This document shows positions 21,708 to 27,911 of a DNA stretch of 27,911 nucleotides, in pieces (positions within the stretch are counted from its first letter, which is position 1; each line of letters begins with the position of its first letter). Origin of the DNA: CAIYHK01 sp964638795 (lineage in GTDB: Bacteria > Actinomycetota > Acidimicrobiia > Acidimicrobiales > Ilumatobacteraceae); NCBI GenBank assembly GCA_964638795.1, contig CAZXAX010000023.1, forward strand, positions 1-27,911, in the 5' to 3' direction. Under the pieces are notes generated by a model. It saw only the letters and a list, made by a program, of their open reading frames with translations, did no database searches and was not told the origin of the DNA. A program made the translations under genes and the position numbers.

Positions 21708-23264
21708 GTGACCGACAACGTGATGCAGAAGAAGCTGGCCGACCTTGAAGACCGTCGCCAGCAAGCCCACAACGCGGGTTCGCCCGCTGCAGTTGAACGC
21801 CACCACTCAAGGGGGAAACTCCTTGCTCGTGAGCGCATCGAGTACTTCCTCGACCCAGGCTCGTTTCATGAACTCGACATGCTTGCGCGCCACCGCGCGC
21901 ACACTGCGGGCCTCGCAGACCAGCCATATACAGATGGTGTAATCACTGGTTGGGGCACCGTTGACGGCCGCAAGGTTTTTGTCTTCAGCCAGGACTTCAC
22001 AGTTATGGGTGGTGCTCTCGGTGAGGTCTTCGCCGAGAAGATTCACAAGGTGATGGATCTTGCACTGAAGGTTGGCGCACCAATGATTGGCCTCAACGAC
22101 GGTGCGGGAGCACGTATTCAAGAAGGAGTGGTTGCACTTGCTTCCTATGGTGGAATCTTCCACCGCAATGTTCAGTCCTCTGGTGTGATTCCCCAGATCT
22201 CTGTAATTCTCGGCCCATGCGCTGGTGGAGCCGTGTACTCGCCAGCGATGACGGATTTCATTTTCATGGTGCGCGAGAAGAGCCACATGTTCATCACTGG
22301 TCCAGACGTGGTGCGATCGGTTACTGGCGAAGATGTCACGCTTGAAGAGTTAGGTGGCGCAATGGCACACGCTTCCAAGAGTGGTGTTGCAACATTCGTT
22401 GCCGAAGACGAAAAAGCTGTACTTGACGATGTTCGTTACCTTCTCAGCTTCCTTCCACAGAACAACATGGAAGAGCCACCTGTCAGTGACACCTCCGATG
22501 ACCCCGAAAGAATGTGTGAGTCTCTTCGCGACATTCTTCCTGCGTCACCAAACCAGCCATACGACATGCAAAAGGTGATCGCCGAAGTTGTCGATGACGG
22601 TGAATTTTTTGAATACTTCCCACATTGGGCAAAGAGCATTGTTTGCGGTTTCTCGCGCCTTGATGGCAAACCCGTTGGTGTGATGGGTAACCAGCCAATG
22701 GCTTTCGCTGGTGTGTTGGACATTGAAAGCAGCGAAAAGGCTGCGCGATTTGTGCGCACATGTGATGCATTCAATATTCCACTCCTCACCTTTGTTGATG
22801 TTCCTGGTTTCCTCCCTGGAGTGAACCAGGAGCACGAAGGCATCATCCGCCACGGTGCAAAGTTGCTTTATGCATTTTGTGAATCAACTGTTCCACGTAT
22901 CCAAGTGATCACACGTAAGGCTTACGGTGGGGCGTACGTTGTGATGAACTCAAAGTCCATCGGGGCCGACCTTGCGTTTGCTTGGCCCACCGCGGAACTC
23001 GCAGTGATGGGCCCGCACGGTGCAGTTGAGGTGCTGTCAAAGCGAGAACTCGCCCAAGCAGCAGACCCCGTTGCACGCAAAGCCGAACTGATCGAGGAAT
23101 ACATCGAGAAGTATGCCAACCCATACGCCGCCGCCGAACGCGGTTATGTGGATGATGTGATCGACCCTGCTGAAACACGCAAGAAAGTGATCGCCGGTTT
23201 TCGAATGCTCGCTTCAAAGCGTGAGGAGATTCCTCGTCGCAAGCACGGCAACACGCCGCTCTGA
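21708..23264 (+). CDS. pccB: Acyl-CoA carboxylase beta subunit (carboxyltransferase), propionyl-CoA type
   Basis: The protein has 518 residues from GTG 21708. Two crotonase-like carboxyltransferase halves are present. The first has 'NDGAGARIQEGV' and 'GPCAGGAVYSPAMTDF' (about 130-185). The second has 'VDVPGFLPGVNQEHEGII' and 'RKAYGGAYVVMNSK' (about 363-416). The family transfers carboxyl groups from biotin to acetyl- or propionyl-CoA, forming malonyl- or methylmalonyl-CoA, and needs a biotinylated alpha subunit, which is not in this window. Position 411 is Val where, from memory, the specificity-determining Asp422 of Streptomyces PccB lies, so substrate range is open. The epsilon gene follows in 11 bases. 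Confidence 0.9.
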   Translation: MTDNVMQKKLADLEDRRQQAHNAGSPAAVERHHSRGKLLARERIEYFLDPGSFHELDMLARHRAHTAGLADQPYTDGVITGWGTVDGRKVFVFSQDFTVMGGALGEVFAEKIHKVMDLALKVGAPMIGLNDGAGARIQEGVVALASYGGIFHRNVQSSGVIPQISVILGPCAGGAVYSPAMTDFIFMVREKSHMFITGPDVVRSVTGEDVTLEELGGAMAHASKSGVATFVAEDEKAVLDDVRYLLSFLPQNNMEEPPVSDTSDDPERMCESLRDILPASPNQPYDMQKVIAEVVDDGEFFEYFPHWAKSIVCGFSRLDGKPVGVMGNQPMAFAGVLDIESSEKAARFVRTCDAFNIPLLTFVDVPGFLPGVNQEHEGIIRHGAKLLYAFCESTVPRIQVITRKAYGGAYVVMNSKSIGADLAFAWPTAELAVMGPHGAVEVLSKRELAQAADPVARKAELIEEYIEKYANPYAAAERGYVDDVIDPAETRKKVIAGFRMLASKREEIPRRKHGNTPL

Positions 23265-23275
23265 TCGGAACACCG

Positions 23276-23461
23276 ATGTCCGTGCAAATTTCTCCACAGC
23301 CCACAGAGGAAGAGGCGGTTGCAATAGCTGCGGCCCTTGAGTTCGCATTACGTCCCGTCGTGATCGCTACAGCGACGCAGAACGACAAGCCCAAGTGGCG
23401 ATTCTCTGGCCGTTGGTGGGCACAACCATCAATTGCCCGTCGTCCGCGCCCCTGGACCTGA
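23276..23461 (+). CDS. Acyl-CoA carboxylase epsilon subunit
   Basis: This small protein has 61 residues. The N-terminal part reads 'PTEEEAVAIAAALEFALRP', the helix typical of AccE/PccE. The C-terminal part is the Trp/Arg-rich 'WRFSGRWWAQPSIARRPRPW', the expected basic tail. Epsilon subunits exist only in Actinobacteria and raise the activity of acyl-CoA carboxylases by binding the beta subunit. Its position 11 bases after the beta subunit gene supports the call. A maf gene that often follows in other Actinobacteria is not present. Confidence 0.85.
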   Translation: MSVQISPQPTEEEAVAIAAALEFALRPVVIATATQNDKPKWRFSGRWWAQPSIARRPRPWT

Positions 23462-23470
23462 TCGTTTTCC

Positions 23471-24592
23471 GTGGCTGAGCAGACGCCACTCCACGGACTT
23501 CGGGTCATTGACCTTTCAACAGTTCTGGCTGGGCCTAATTGCGCGAAGTACCTAGGTGACTTCGGAGCTGACGTTATAAAGGTTGAGCAACCTGGCGTTG
23601 GCGATTCTCTACGCAACATGGCATGGCGTGACCCACGCGATGGCGAAGGCATGTGGTGGAAAATCATCGGCCGCAACAAGCGAACTGTCGCTCTTGATCT
23701 GAAGTCCGAGTCAGATCGTGAAGTTTTCTGGACACTCGTTGACGGTGCAGATGTATTAGTGGAGAACTTTCGTCCTGGCGTGCTTGAACGTTTGGGCTTT
23801 GCGCCGGCGATGTTGCTTGAGAGAAATCCGCATCTGGTAATCACACGTGTTTCAGGTTTTGGGCAAACAGGTCCTTATGCACAACGACCTGGTTTTGCAA
23901 CCATCGCCGAGTCGCTAAGTGGTCTTGCATCCATCACGGGTGAACCAGATGGTGCGCCACTGCTTCCCCCGATTGCACTCACCGATGAGGTCACCGGCAT
24001 AACCGCGGCATTTGCGACGATGGTTGCGCTTTACTCGGGTGTTGGTCAAGTCGTCGATGTGAATCTCTTGGAGACAATCTTCCAAATGATTGGTGTGCTG
24101 CCAACTCTCTACGCGCTAACTGGCGAACAGCAGCAACGCATGGGCTCGGCCATTCCGTATTCAGTTCCTCGTGGCACTTTTCAATGCAAAGACCAACGCT
24201 GGGTCGGTATCTCTGCTTCTGCTGACTCGGTCGCACAACGCGTACTTATGCTTCTCGGAGTTGGTGATGATCCACGCTTTGCAACTTTCGCCGATCGTGT
24301 AGCCAACCGAGCAGCACTTGATTCACTTCTTGCCGAATACTGTGCCTCACGCACCTCAGAAGAAGTCGTGCATTCGTTCACTGAGGCTGAAGCCGCCGCC
24401 GGTCATGTACTCGACATGGAAGACATTGCGACAGATCCGCACTTTATTGAGCGTGGTCTCATCGCCGAACTTGACGGCACACCCATGCAGGGTTTGATTG
24501 CGGGTCTGTCTCGCACTCCGGGCAAGTTGCGGTGGCAGGGCAGACAAATAGATGCAGATGGTGATCACATTCGGGCCCACGGCTGGGAATGA
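23471..24592 (+). CDS. CaiB/BaiF family CoA transferase (class III)
   Basis: The protein has 373 residues from GTG 23471, nine bases after the epsilon subunit gene. The N-terminal 'LRVIDLSTVLAGPNCAKYLG' and 'GADVIKVEQPGVGD', then 'NKRTVALDLKS' and 'VLVENFRPGVLERLG', are family hallmarks. The Asp that forms the covalent acyl anhydride in formyl-CoA transferase is at about residue 172 ('IALTDEVTGI'). The family moves CoA between carboxylic acids; alpha-methylacyl-CoA racemase belongs to the same fold. The substrate is not evident. Being in the acyl-CoA carboxylase operon suggests a fatty- or dicarboxylic-acid CoA ester, which is inference. Confidence 0.87.
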   Translation: MAEQTPLHGLRVIDLSTVLAGPNCAKYLGDFGADVIKVEQPGVGDSLRNMAWRDPRDGEGMWWKIIGRNKRTVALDLKSESDREVFWTLVDGADVLVENFRPGVLERLGFAPAMLLERNPHLVITRVSGFGQTGPYAQRPGFATIAESLSGLASITGEPDGAPLLPPIALTDEVTGITAAFATMVALYSGVGQVVDVNLLETIFQMIGVLPTLYALTGEQQQRMGSAIPYSVPRGTFQCKDQRWVGISASADSVAQRVLMLLGVGDDPRFATFADRVANRAALDSLLAEYCASRTSEEVVHSFTEAEAAAGHVLDMEDIATDPHFIERGLIAELDGTPMQGLIAGLSRTPGKLRWQGRQIDADGDHIRAHGWE

Positions 24593-24610
24593 TCTGTAAG
24601 GCTGTTGTTG

Positions 24611-25348
24611 ATGAAGTCGCTAGCTAAGTATCCGCTGTCTGCATGGTCGTGGTTTACCTTCGGACTTCTGTGTGCGATTTGGTTACCAGCGGTGGCACTT
24701 ACTTTTCTGATCACGCGGCCGTTTGATCGAGCACGTTATTGGCCGGGGTTTGTATTTCGGCGGCTAACAGTCGTCCATCGTTTTTTGAACCCACATTGGA
24801 AGTTCAAGATCGGTGGCACGTTTCCAGCAAACCCTCGGACTCCCTACGTGGTGGTGTGCAACCACCAATCGTTTGTAGACATGTTGCTCATTAGCCAACT
24901 TCCTTGGGAGATGAAATGGATGAGCAAACAAAGTCTCTTTAAGGTCCCCGTTGCCGGCTGGATGATGCGGATGGCTGGTGATGTTGAAATCGAACGCGGT
25001 GATGCCCGCAGTGCACTCAAAGCATTGCGTGCATGCCAAGTGAAACTTGAGCAGAGGGTTTCGGTGATGATGTTCCCCGAAGGCACACGGAGTCGATCGG
25101 GAGAACTCGCTGAGTTCAAAGATGGTGCGTTCAAATTGGCTATCGAAGCAGGGGTGCCAATCTTGCCGATGGTCTTGAACGGCACATACAACGCACTCAC
25201 ACCCAATTCATGGACTTTCAATCAAGTGAAAGCCGAATTGCGGGTACTCGCCCCAATTGAAACAAGTGAATATTCTCGCCGTGAAGCGTCACTCCTGCGC
25301 CAGCACGTTCAGGGTGTGATCGCAGCCGAACTCGCCAAGATGTCGTAA
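24611..25348 (+). CDS. plsC: 1-acyl-sn-glycerol-3-phosphate acyltransferase
   Basis: The protein has 245 residues. I choose ATG 24611, with TAAGG about nine bases upstream; TTG codons at 24605 and 24608 are possible. A hydrophobic N-terminal anchor (about 12-35) is followed by the HX4D motif 'NHQSFVD' (His85, Asp90), then 'MKWMSKQSLFKVPVAGWMMR', 'GDVEIERGDA' and 'FPEGTRSRSG' (about 155-164). These are the four PlsC blocks. It acylates lysophosphatidic acid to phosphatidic acid at the cytoplasmic membrane. It lies 18 bases after the CoA transferase gene, so it probably belongs to the same transcript, tying acyl-CoA supply to membrane or storage lipid. Confidence 0.93.
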   Translation: MKSLAKYPLSAWSWFTFGLLCAIWLPAVALTFLITRPFDRARYWPGFVFRRLTVVHRFLNPHWKFKIGGTFPANPRTPYVVVCNHQSFVDMLLISQLPWEMKWMSKQSLFKVPVAGWMMRMAGDVEIERGDARSALKALRACQVKLEQRVSVMMFPEGTRSRSGELAEFKDGAFKLAIEAGVPILPMVLNGTYNALTPNSWTFNQVKAELRVLAPIETSEYSRREASLLRQHVQGVIAAELAKMS

Positions 25349-25395
25349 CAAATGCGACTTCTCGACCAATAACCTCAATCCACTCCAAACGACAC

Positions 25396-25401
25396 TTAAG
25401 G
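25396..25401 (+). promoter_or_regulatory. Ribosome binding site that sets the deacetylase start
   Basis: TTAAGG lies seven bases before GTG 25409. The TTG at 25403 would be only one base away, too close, so GTG is preferred. Confidence 0.55.
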
Positions 25402-25408
25402 TTTGTCT

Positions 25409-26080
25409 GTGGATCGTCGTGGGTTTCTGTCCCGATCAGGGCTGACAATTGGAGCACTGGCAACGAGTGGTGGGCTCGCGGGTCTCATTGATTCACGGCT
25501 TGCAAGTGCAGGTCGTGACGGTGGCCGAATCGCACTTACATTCGATGACGGCCCTGGCCCTGGAACATTTAGAACGCGCCAGATTCTTGATGACAACGGG
25601 GTATCAGGAACTTGGTTCTTCGTTGGCAATGTTGTTGGGCGATCGCCAGATGCCGCCCGTGGCCTCGTTGATCTCGGCCATTCAGTGCAAAACCATTCAT
25701 GGTCACATCAGGATCTCACCACGCTCGCTGATCCAACCGCCGAAATAACGATGTGCAATGACGCGATCCGCTCCGCAACTGGCAATACACCGTCTTGCAT
25801 CAGGCCCCCATATGGCGCCACCAATGATTATGTTGACTCAGTAATCACTGGTCTCGGAATGACTTCAGTGCTTTGGAGTCTTAGTTGGACACGCATTGCA
25901 ACCGCTGCAAACCCAACATTGCAAACCGTGATTGAAGCAGAGGCGCGCCGTGATCGTGGTTTGTCATCGACCATTCTTTTCCACGACGCGACCAATGATT
26001 GGGAGCAAATGCTCTACTTCCTGCCAAGCATCATTGCTGCTTTCAAAGCATTGAATTACGAGTTTTTCACTTACGGCTGA
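25409..26080 (+). CDS. Tat-exported polysaccharide deacetylase (NodB domain)
   Basis: The protein has 223 residues from GTG 25409. It starts 'DRRGFLSRSG', a twin-arginine motif, followed by a weak hydrophobic segment to about residue 35, so Tat export is likely. The NodB domain motifs are TFDDGP (44-49, catalytic base and metal Asp46/47), 'NHSWSH' (His96 and His100, metal ligands), 'RPPYG' (132-136) and 'LFHD' (His192). Motif 4 looks weak: 'LWSLSWTRIA' lacks the usual Asp. Such carbohydrate esterase family 4 enzymes remove acetyl groups from peptidoglycan, chitin or other N-acetyl sugars; the substrate is unknown. It is short for a secreted family member. Confidence 0.9.
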   Translation: MDRRGFLSRSGLTIGALATSGGLAGLIDSRLASAGRDGGRIALTFDDGPGPGTFRTRQILDDNGVSGTWFFVGNVVGRSPDAARGLVDLGHSVQNHSWSHQDLTTLADPTAEITMCNDAIRSATGNTPSCIRPPYGATNDYVDSVITGLGMTSVLWSLSWTRIATAANPTLQTVIEAEARRDRGLSSTILFHDATNDWEQMLYFLPSIIAAFKALNYEFFTYG

Positions 26081-26093
26081 TAGGACTTTCTAA

Positions 26094-27446
26094 GTGAGAT
26101 TCCTGAATGCATCTGACCATCGGTGGCTTTGCATTGAGAACGAAAACAATCCGCTGCAAATCGGCGGGCTTATATTTCTGAAGTGTGGCGATCACCCTGC
26201 CAAGGAATTCACCGCTCGGGCCCAGCAACATCTAATTTCCCGCCTACCTGAAACACCATGGCCCGTTCGGTATAAAGCTGCGCCATTAAATATTGATTCC
26301 GGCGCCTGGATAAATATCGGCGAAGTAGACATTAATAAGGTCACTTCTAAATGGGATGCAACTAATCCAGTAACGATTGATCAACTTGAGTCATTCGTTT
26401 GTGAACAAGTATTGGTCCCCCTTCCGCGTGACCGTCCACCATTTCGAATCACGTTTTTTGAAAACCTTGATGACTCTTTGAAACCATTCGGAGATGTCGC
26501 CATGTTGGTCCAGCATCATCATGCTGTGGCCGATGGTGTTGGATTTCAGAACGTTATCAATGCCATTACAGATGATGAATCGATTCCAGTTGCAGCGTCA
26601 CACGTGATTTACCGCAAGGATCGAGCGCCAATTGCACCAATATGGATCGCCCAATCTTTGGTGCGCGCCCGCAGAACAAAATCGTTGGATCAATCCCGTG
26701 CCGATCTCCGCGAACATGCTGCGGCTGAATTGAAGGCACTTCGTAGCGATCCTGAATTCAAACGCCAGCTCACACCAGAAATCCCATCACTTGATGGCCC
26801 ATCAAGTCGGCAACGCTCTTTTACTTTCATTGACCTTGATTTAGATCACATCAAATCTCGGGCCAAAGCGCTCGGGGGAACGGTCAACGATCTGATGATG
26901 ACCATTGTGGGTGGCGCATTTCGCCTGCATCTGCAGGAAATTGGTGAGCTTGATGCGCTCGGCGACAGCAGCACAATTGGGATCATGCCGCGAAGTCTGC
27001 GCACGGAGGCTGACGGGTTGTACGGCAACTACTTGAACATGACTCTGCCGTTACTTGGCACACAGATCGCAGATCATGCAGACCGGTTTGTTTTTGTACA
27101 GCGATCGATTCGTAACGAACTGCGTCGCTCACAGTTGATGCACGATTCAACGCCAACTTATGAAAAGCCATTCGCAGCACGTAAACGTTTGAAACCTGAA
27201 GTTGGCACGGCAGCAGGAAATATCTCAGTCTCTAATGTGCCAGGGCCATCCAGTCCACGGTGGTTCGCTGGCTACAAGATGATGTCTAACTATCCGACAC
27301 CAAGTTTGGTGGCAGGTCGCTTCATGAACATCACGCTTCGACGCTATTGCGACACGCTAAATCTTGGGATTATGAGCGAGCCAGCAAAGCTTGCTGATCT
27401 TGACGCGTTCGTGGACACGATCCATCAAGTTGTGCAAGAAGTTTGA
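26094..27446 (+). CDS. Wax ester synthase / diacylglycerol acyltransferase (WS/DGAT)
   Basis: The protein has 450 residues from GTG 26094, with AGGA about eight bases upstream. The catalytic HHxxxDG motif is 'HHAVADG' (142-148). The N-terminal 'FLNASDHRWLCIENENNP' matches the family's opening. Later 'GTVNDLMMTIVGGAFRLHL' and 'GNISVSNVPGPSSPRWFAG' match the conserved second half. The enzyme esterifies acyl-CoA to fatty alcohol or diacylglycerol, forming wax esters or triacylglycerol stored in lipid bodies. It starts 13 bases after the deacetylase and is probably co-transcribed. It is nearly convergent with apbE (three bases between the stops). Confidence 0.92.
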   Translation: MRFLNASDHRWLCIENENNPLQIGGLIFLKCGDHPAKEFTARAQQHLISRLPETPWPVRYKAAPLNIDSGAWINIGEVDINKVTSKWDATNPVTIDQLESFVCEQVLVPLPRDRPPFRITFFENLDDSLKPFGDVAMLVQHHHAVADGVGFQNVINAITDDESIPVAASHVIYRKDRAPIAPIWIAQSLVRARRTKSLDQSRADLREHAAAELKALRSDPEFKRQLTPEIPSLDGPSSRQRSFTFIDLDLDHIKSRAKALGGTVNDLMMTIVGGAFRLHLQEIGELDALGDSSTIGIMPRSLRTEADGLYGNYLNMTLPLLGTQIADHADRFVFVQRSIRNELRRSQLMHDSTPTYEKPFAARKRLKPEVGTAAGNISVSNVPGPSSPRWFAGYKMMSNYPTPSLVAGRFMNITLRRYCDTLNLGIMSEPAKLADLDAFVDTIHQVVQEV

Positions 27447-27449
27447 TTC

Positions 27450-27911
27450 TCACCGCAACGCGGCCCACGAACCAAGTTCAATGCGTTCACCGTCATGGCG
27501 CACGAGTAAGGCCGCAAGGTTGTGTCGGTTTACCAATCTCTCGGCATCTTCAGACGCACAAACTGTGAGTGCTGTAGCAAATGCTTCGGCCCACGCCGCT
27601 GATCCCGCTACGACACTTGCCTGCAGTGTGGAAGTTGCCGTCACGGAAACTGGTTTTCTTGTACGTGGGTCAATGACGTGATGGCGCCGGTCACCATCTA
27701 CTTCCCAAGTACGCGCAGCGAGTGTTGAAGTTGCAACGCCACCTGCACGTAGTCTGACTGTGTCAATGACTTCGGTGTAGTCATCCGGTGCGCCGATGTT
27801 GACCACCCAATTATCACCGTCATCAGGTTTTCCAGCGAGTGCAACATCTCCTCCCATGGAGATGCTTACGCCCTGAACTCCCATTTCCAGCAGGTCTCTT
27901 GCGATCAAATC
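27450..27911 (-). CDS. apbE: FAD:protein FMN transferase (ApbE family), partial (5' end outside window)
   Basis: 154 codons are visible from the window edge to the stop at 27450. ApbE motifs are the Gly-rich 'GVSISMGGDVALAG' near the visible start, 'GGVATSTLAARTWEVDG' and 'RRHHVIDPRTRKPV', where the His-Asp pair binds flavin. The C-terminal 'ASVVAGSAAWAEAFATAL' fits the family. The enzyme attaches FMN through a phosphoester to Thr/Ser of target proteins outside the cytoplasmic membrane, or acts as a metal-dependent FAD hydrolase. The TTG inside the visible part is not a true start, because coding continues to the edge. No target protein was identified here. Confidence 0.9.
   Translation of the reverse strand, partial: DLIARDLLEMGVQGVSISMGGDVALAGKPDDGDNWVVNIGAPDDYTEVIDTVRLRAGGVATSTLAARTWEVDGDRRHHVIDPRTRKPVSVTATSTLQASVVAGSAAWAEAFATALTVCASEDAERLVNRHNLAALLVRHDGERIELGSWAALR

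Noticed and set aside
22909..23844. A 311-residue minus-strand open frame.
   Set aside because: It runs antisense across the carboxylase beta, epsilon and CoA transferase genes, all of which have firm family matches.

Overview
The window looks like a chromosomal contig from an uncultured actinobacterium, most likely of class Acidimicrobiia and perhaps a freshwater Ilumatobacteraceae-type lineage. The evidence is a moderate GC content, a Gram-positive-type Tad pilus locus with a BTAD regulator, a DUF222/HNH nuclease, an acyl-CoA carboxylase with a small epsilon subunit, a crotonyl-CoA carboxylase/reductase, and Thr-rich 'TTTTTLP' tails on a surface protein. Two runs of exactly 100 N show that it is a scaffolded draft, probably a metagenome bin. 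The taxonomic placement is inference.

Region 1 (1-6265, minus strand) is a Tad/Flp pilus operon. It reads cpaB (SAF domain), cpaF ATPase, tadB, tadC, a small pilin-like protein, two TadE-like minor pilins, a TadG-like protein, and a membrane-anchored BTAD-domain regulator. Most neighbouring genes overlap or nearly touch. A partial secreted RCC1-repeat protein follows. Both N gaps fall in this operon and probably hide more than 100 bp each. A candidate promoter and a perfect 15-bp palindrome precede cpaB. The matching prepilin peptidase lies elsewhere (12524-13180), as the last gene of the crotonyl-CoA reductase operon.

Region 2 (6424-9091) is the information-processing block: tRNA-Ser(CGA), tadA (tRNA adenosine deaminase), tRNA-Ser(GGA), and two identical copies of the SRP RNA gene about 0.9 kb apart. 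A secreted protein of unknown function lies between the copies, and an intact 5'-3' exonuclease gene abuts the second. The first copy carries a 26-codon remnant of the same exonuclease with a 138-bp in-frame deletion, so this is a segmental duplication. tadA, SRP RNA, dnaX and recR are neighbours in many Gram-positives; here dnaX-recR sits about 10 kb away.

Region 3 (9209-12333) holds a DUF222/HNH nuclease and a convergent DEAD-box RNA helicase. The helicase's Arg/Asp-rich tail contains a 116-bp exact internal DNA duplication.

Region 4 (12524-17429) is central carbon metabolism. Crotonyl-CoA carboxylase/reductase and methylmalonyl/ethylmalonyl-CoA epimerase are transcribed divergently from an acetyl-CoA acetyltransferase, a set that fits the ethylmalonyl-CoA pathway. 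A CLC transporter with fluoride-type pore motifs follows the thiolase.

Region 5 (17426-27911) holds recR and dnaX on the minus strand. On the plus strand there is a CopC/CopD-like membrane protein lacking the usual copper ligands, then acyl-CoA carboxylase beta and epsilon subunits, a CaiB-type CoA transferase, a PlsC acyltransferase, a Tat-exported polysaccharide deacetylase, and a WS/DGAT wax ester/triacylglycerol synthase. The window ends in a partial ApbE gene on the minus strand. Together the plus-strand genes suggest acyl-CoA carboxylation feeding lipid, envelope and storage-lipid synthesis. No CRISPR array, insertion sequence, prophage or obvious defence island was seen, and no stretch longer than 300 bases lacks a gene.
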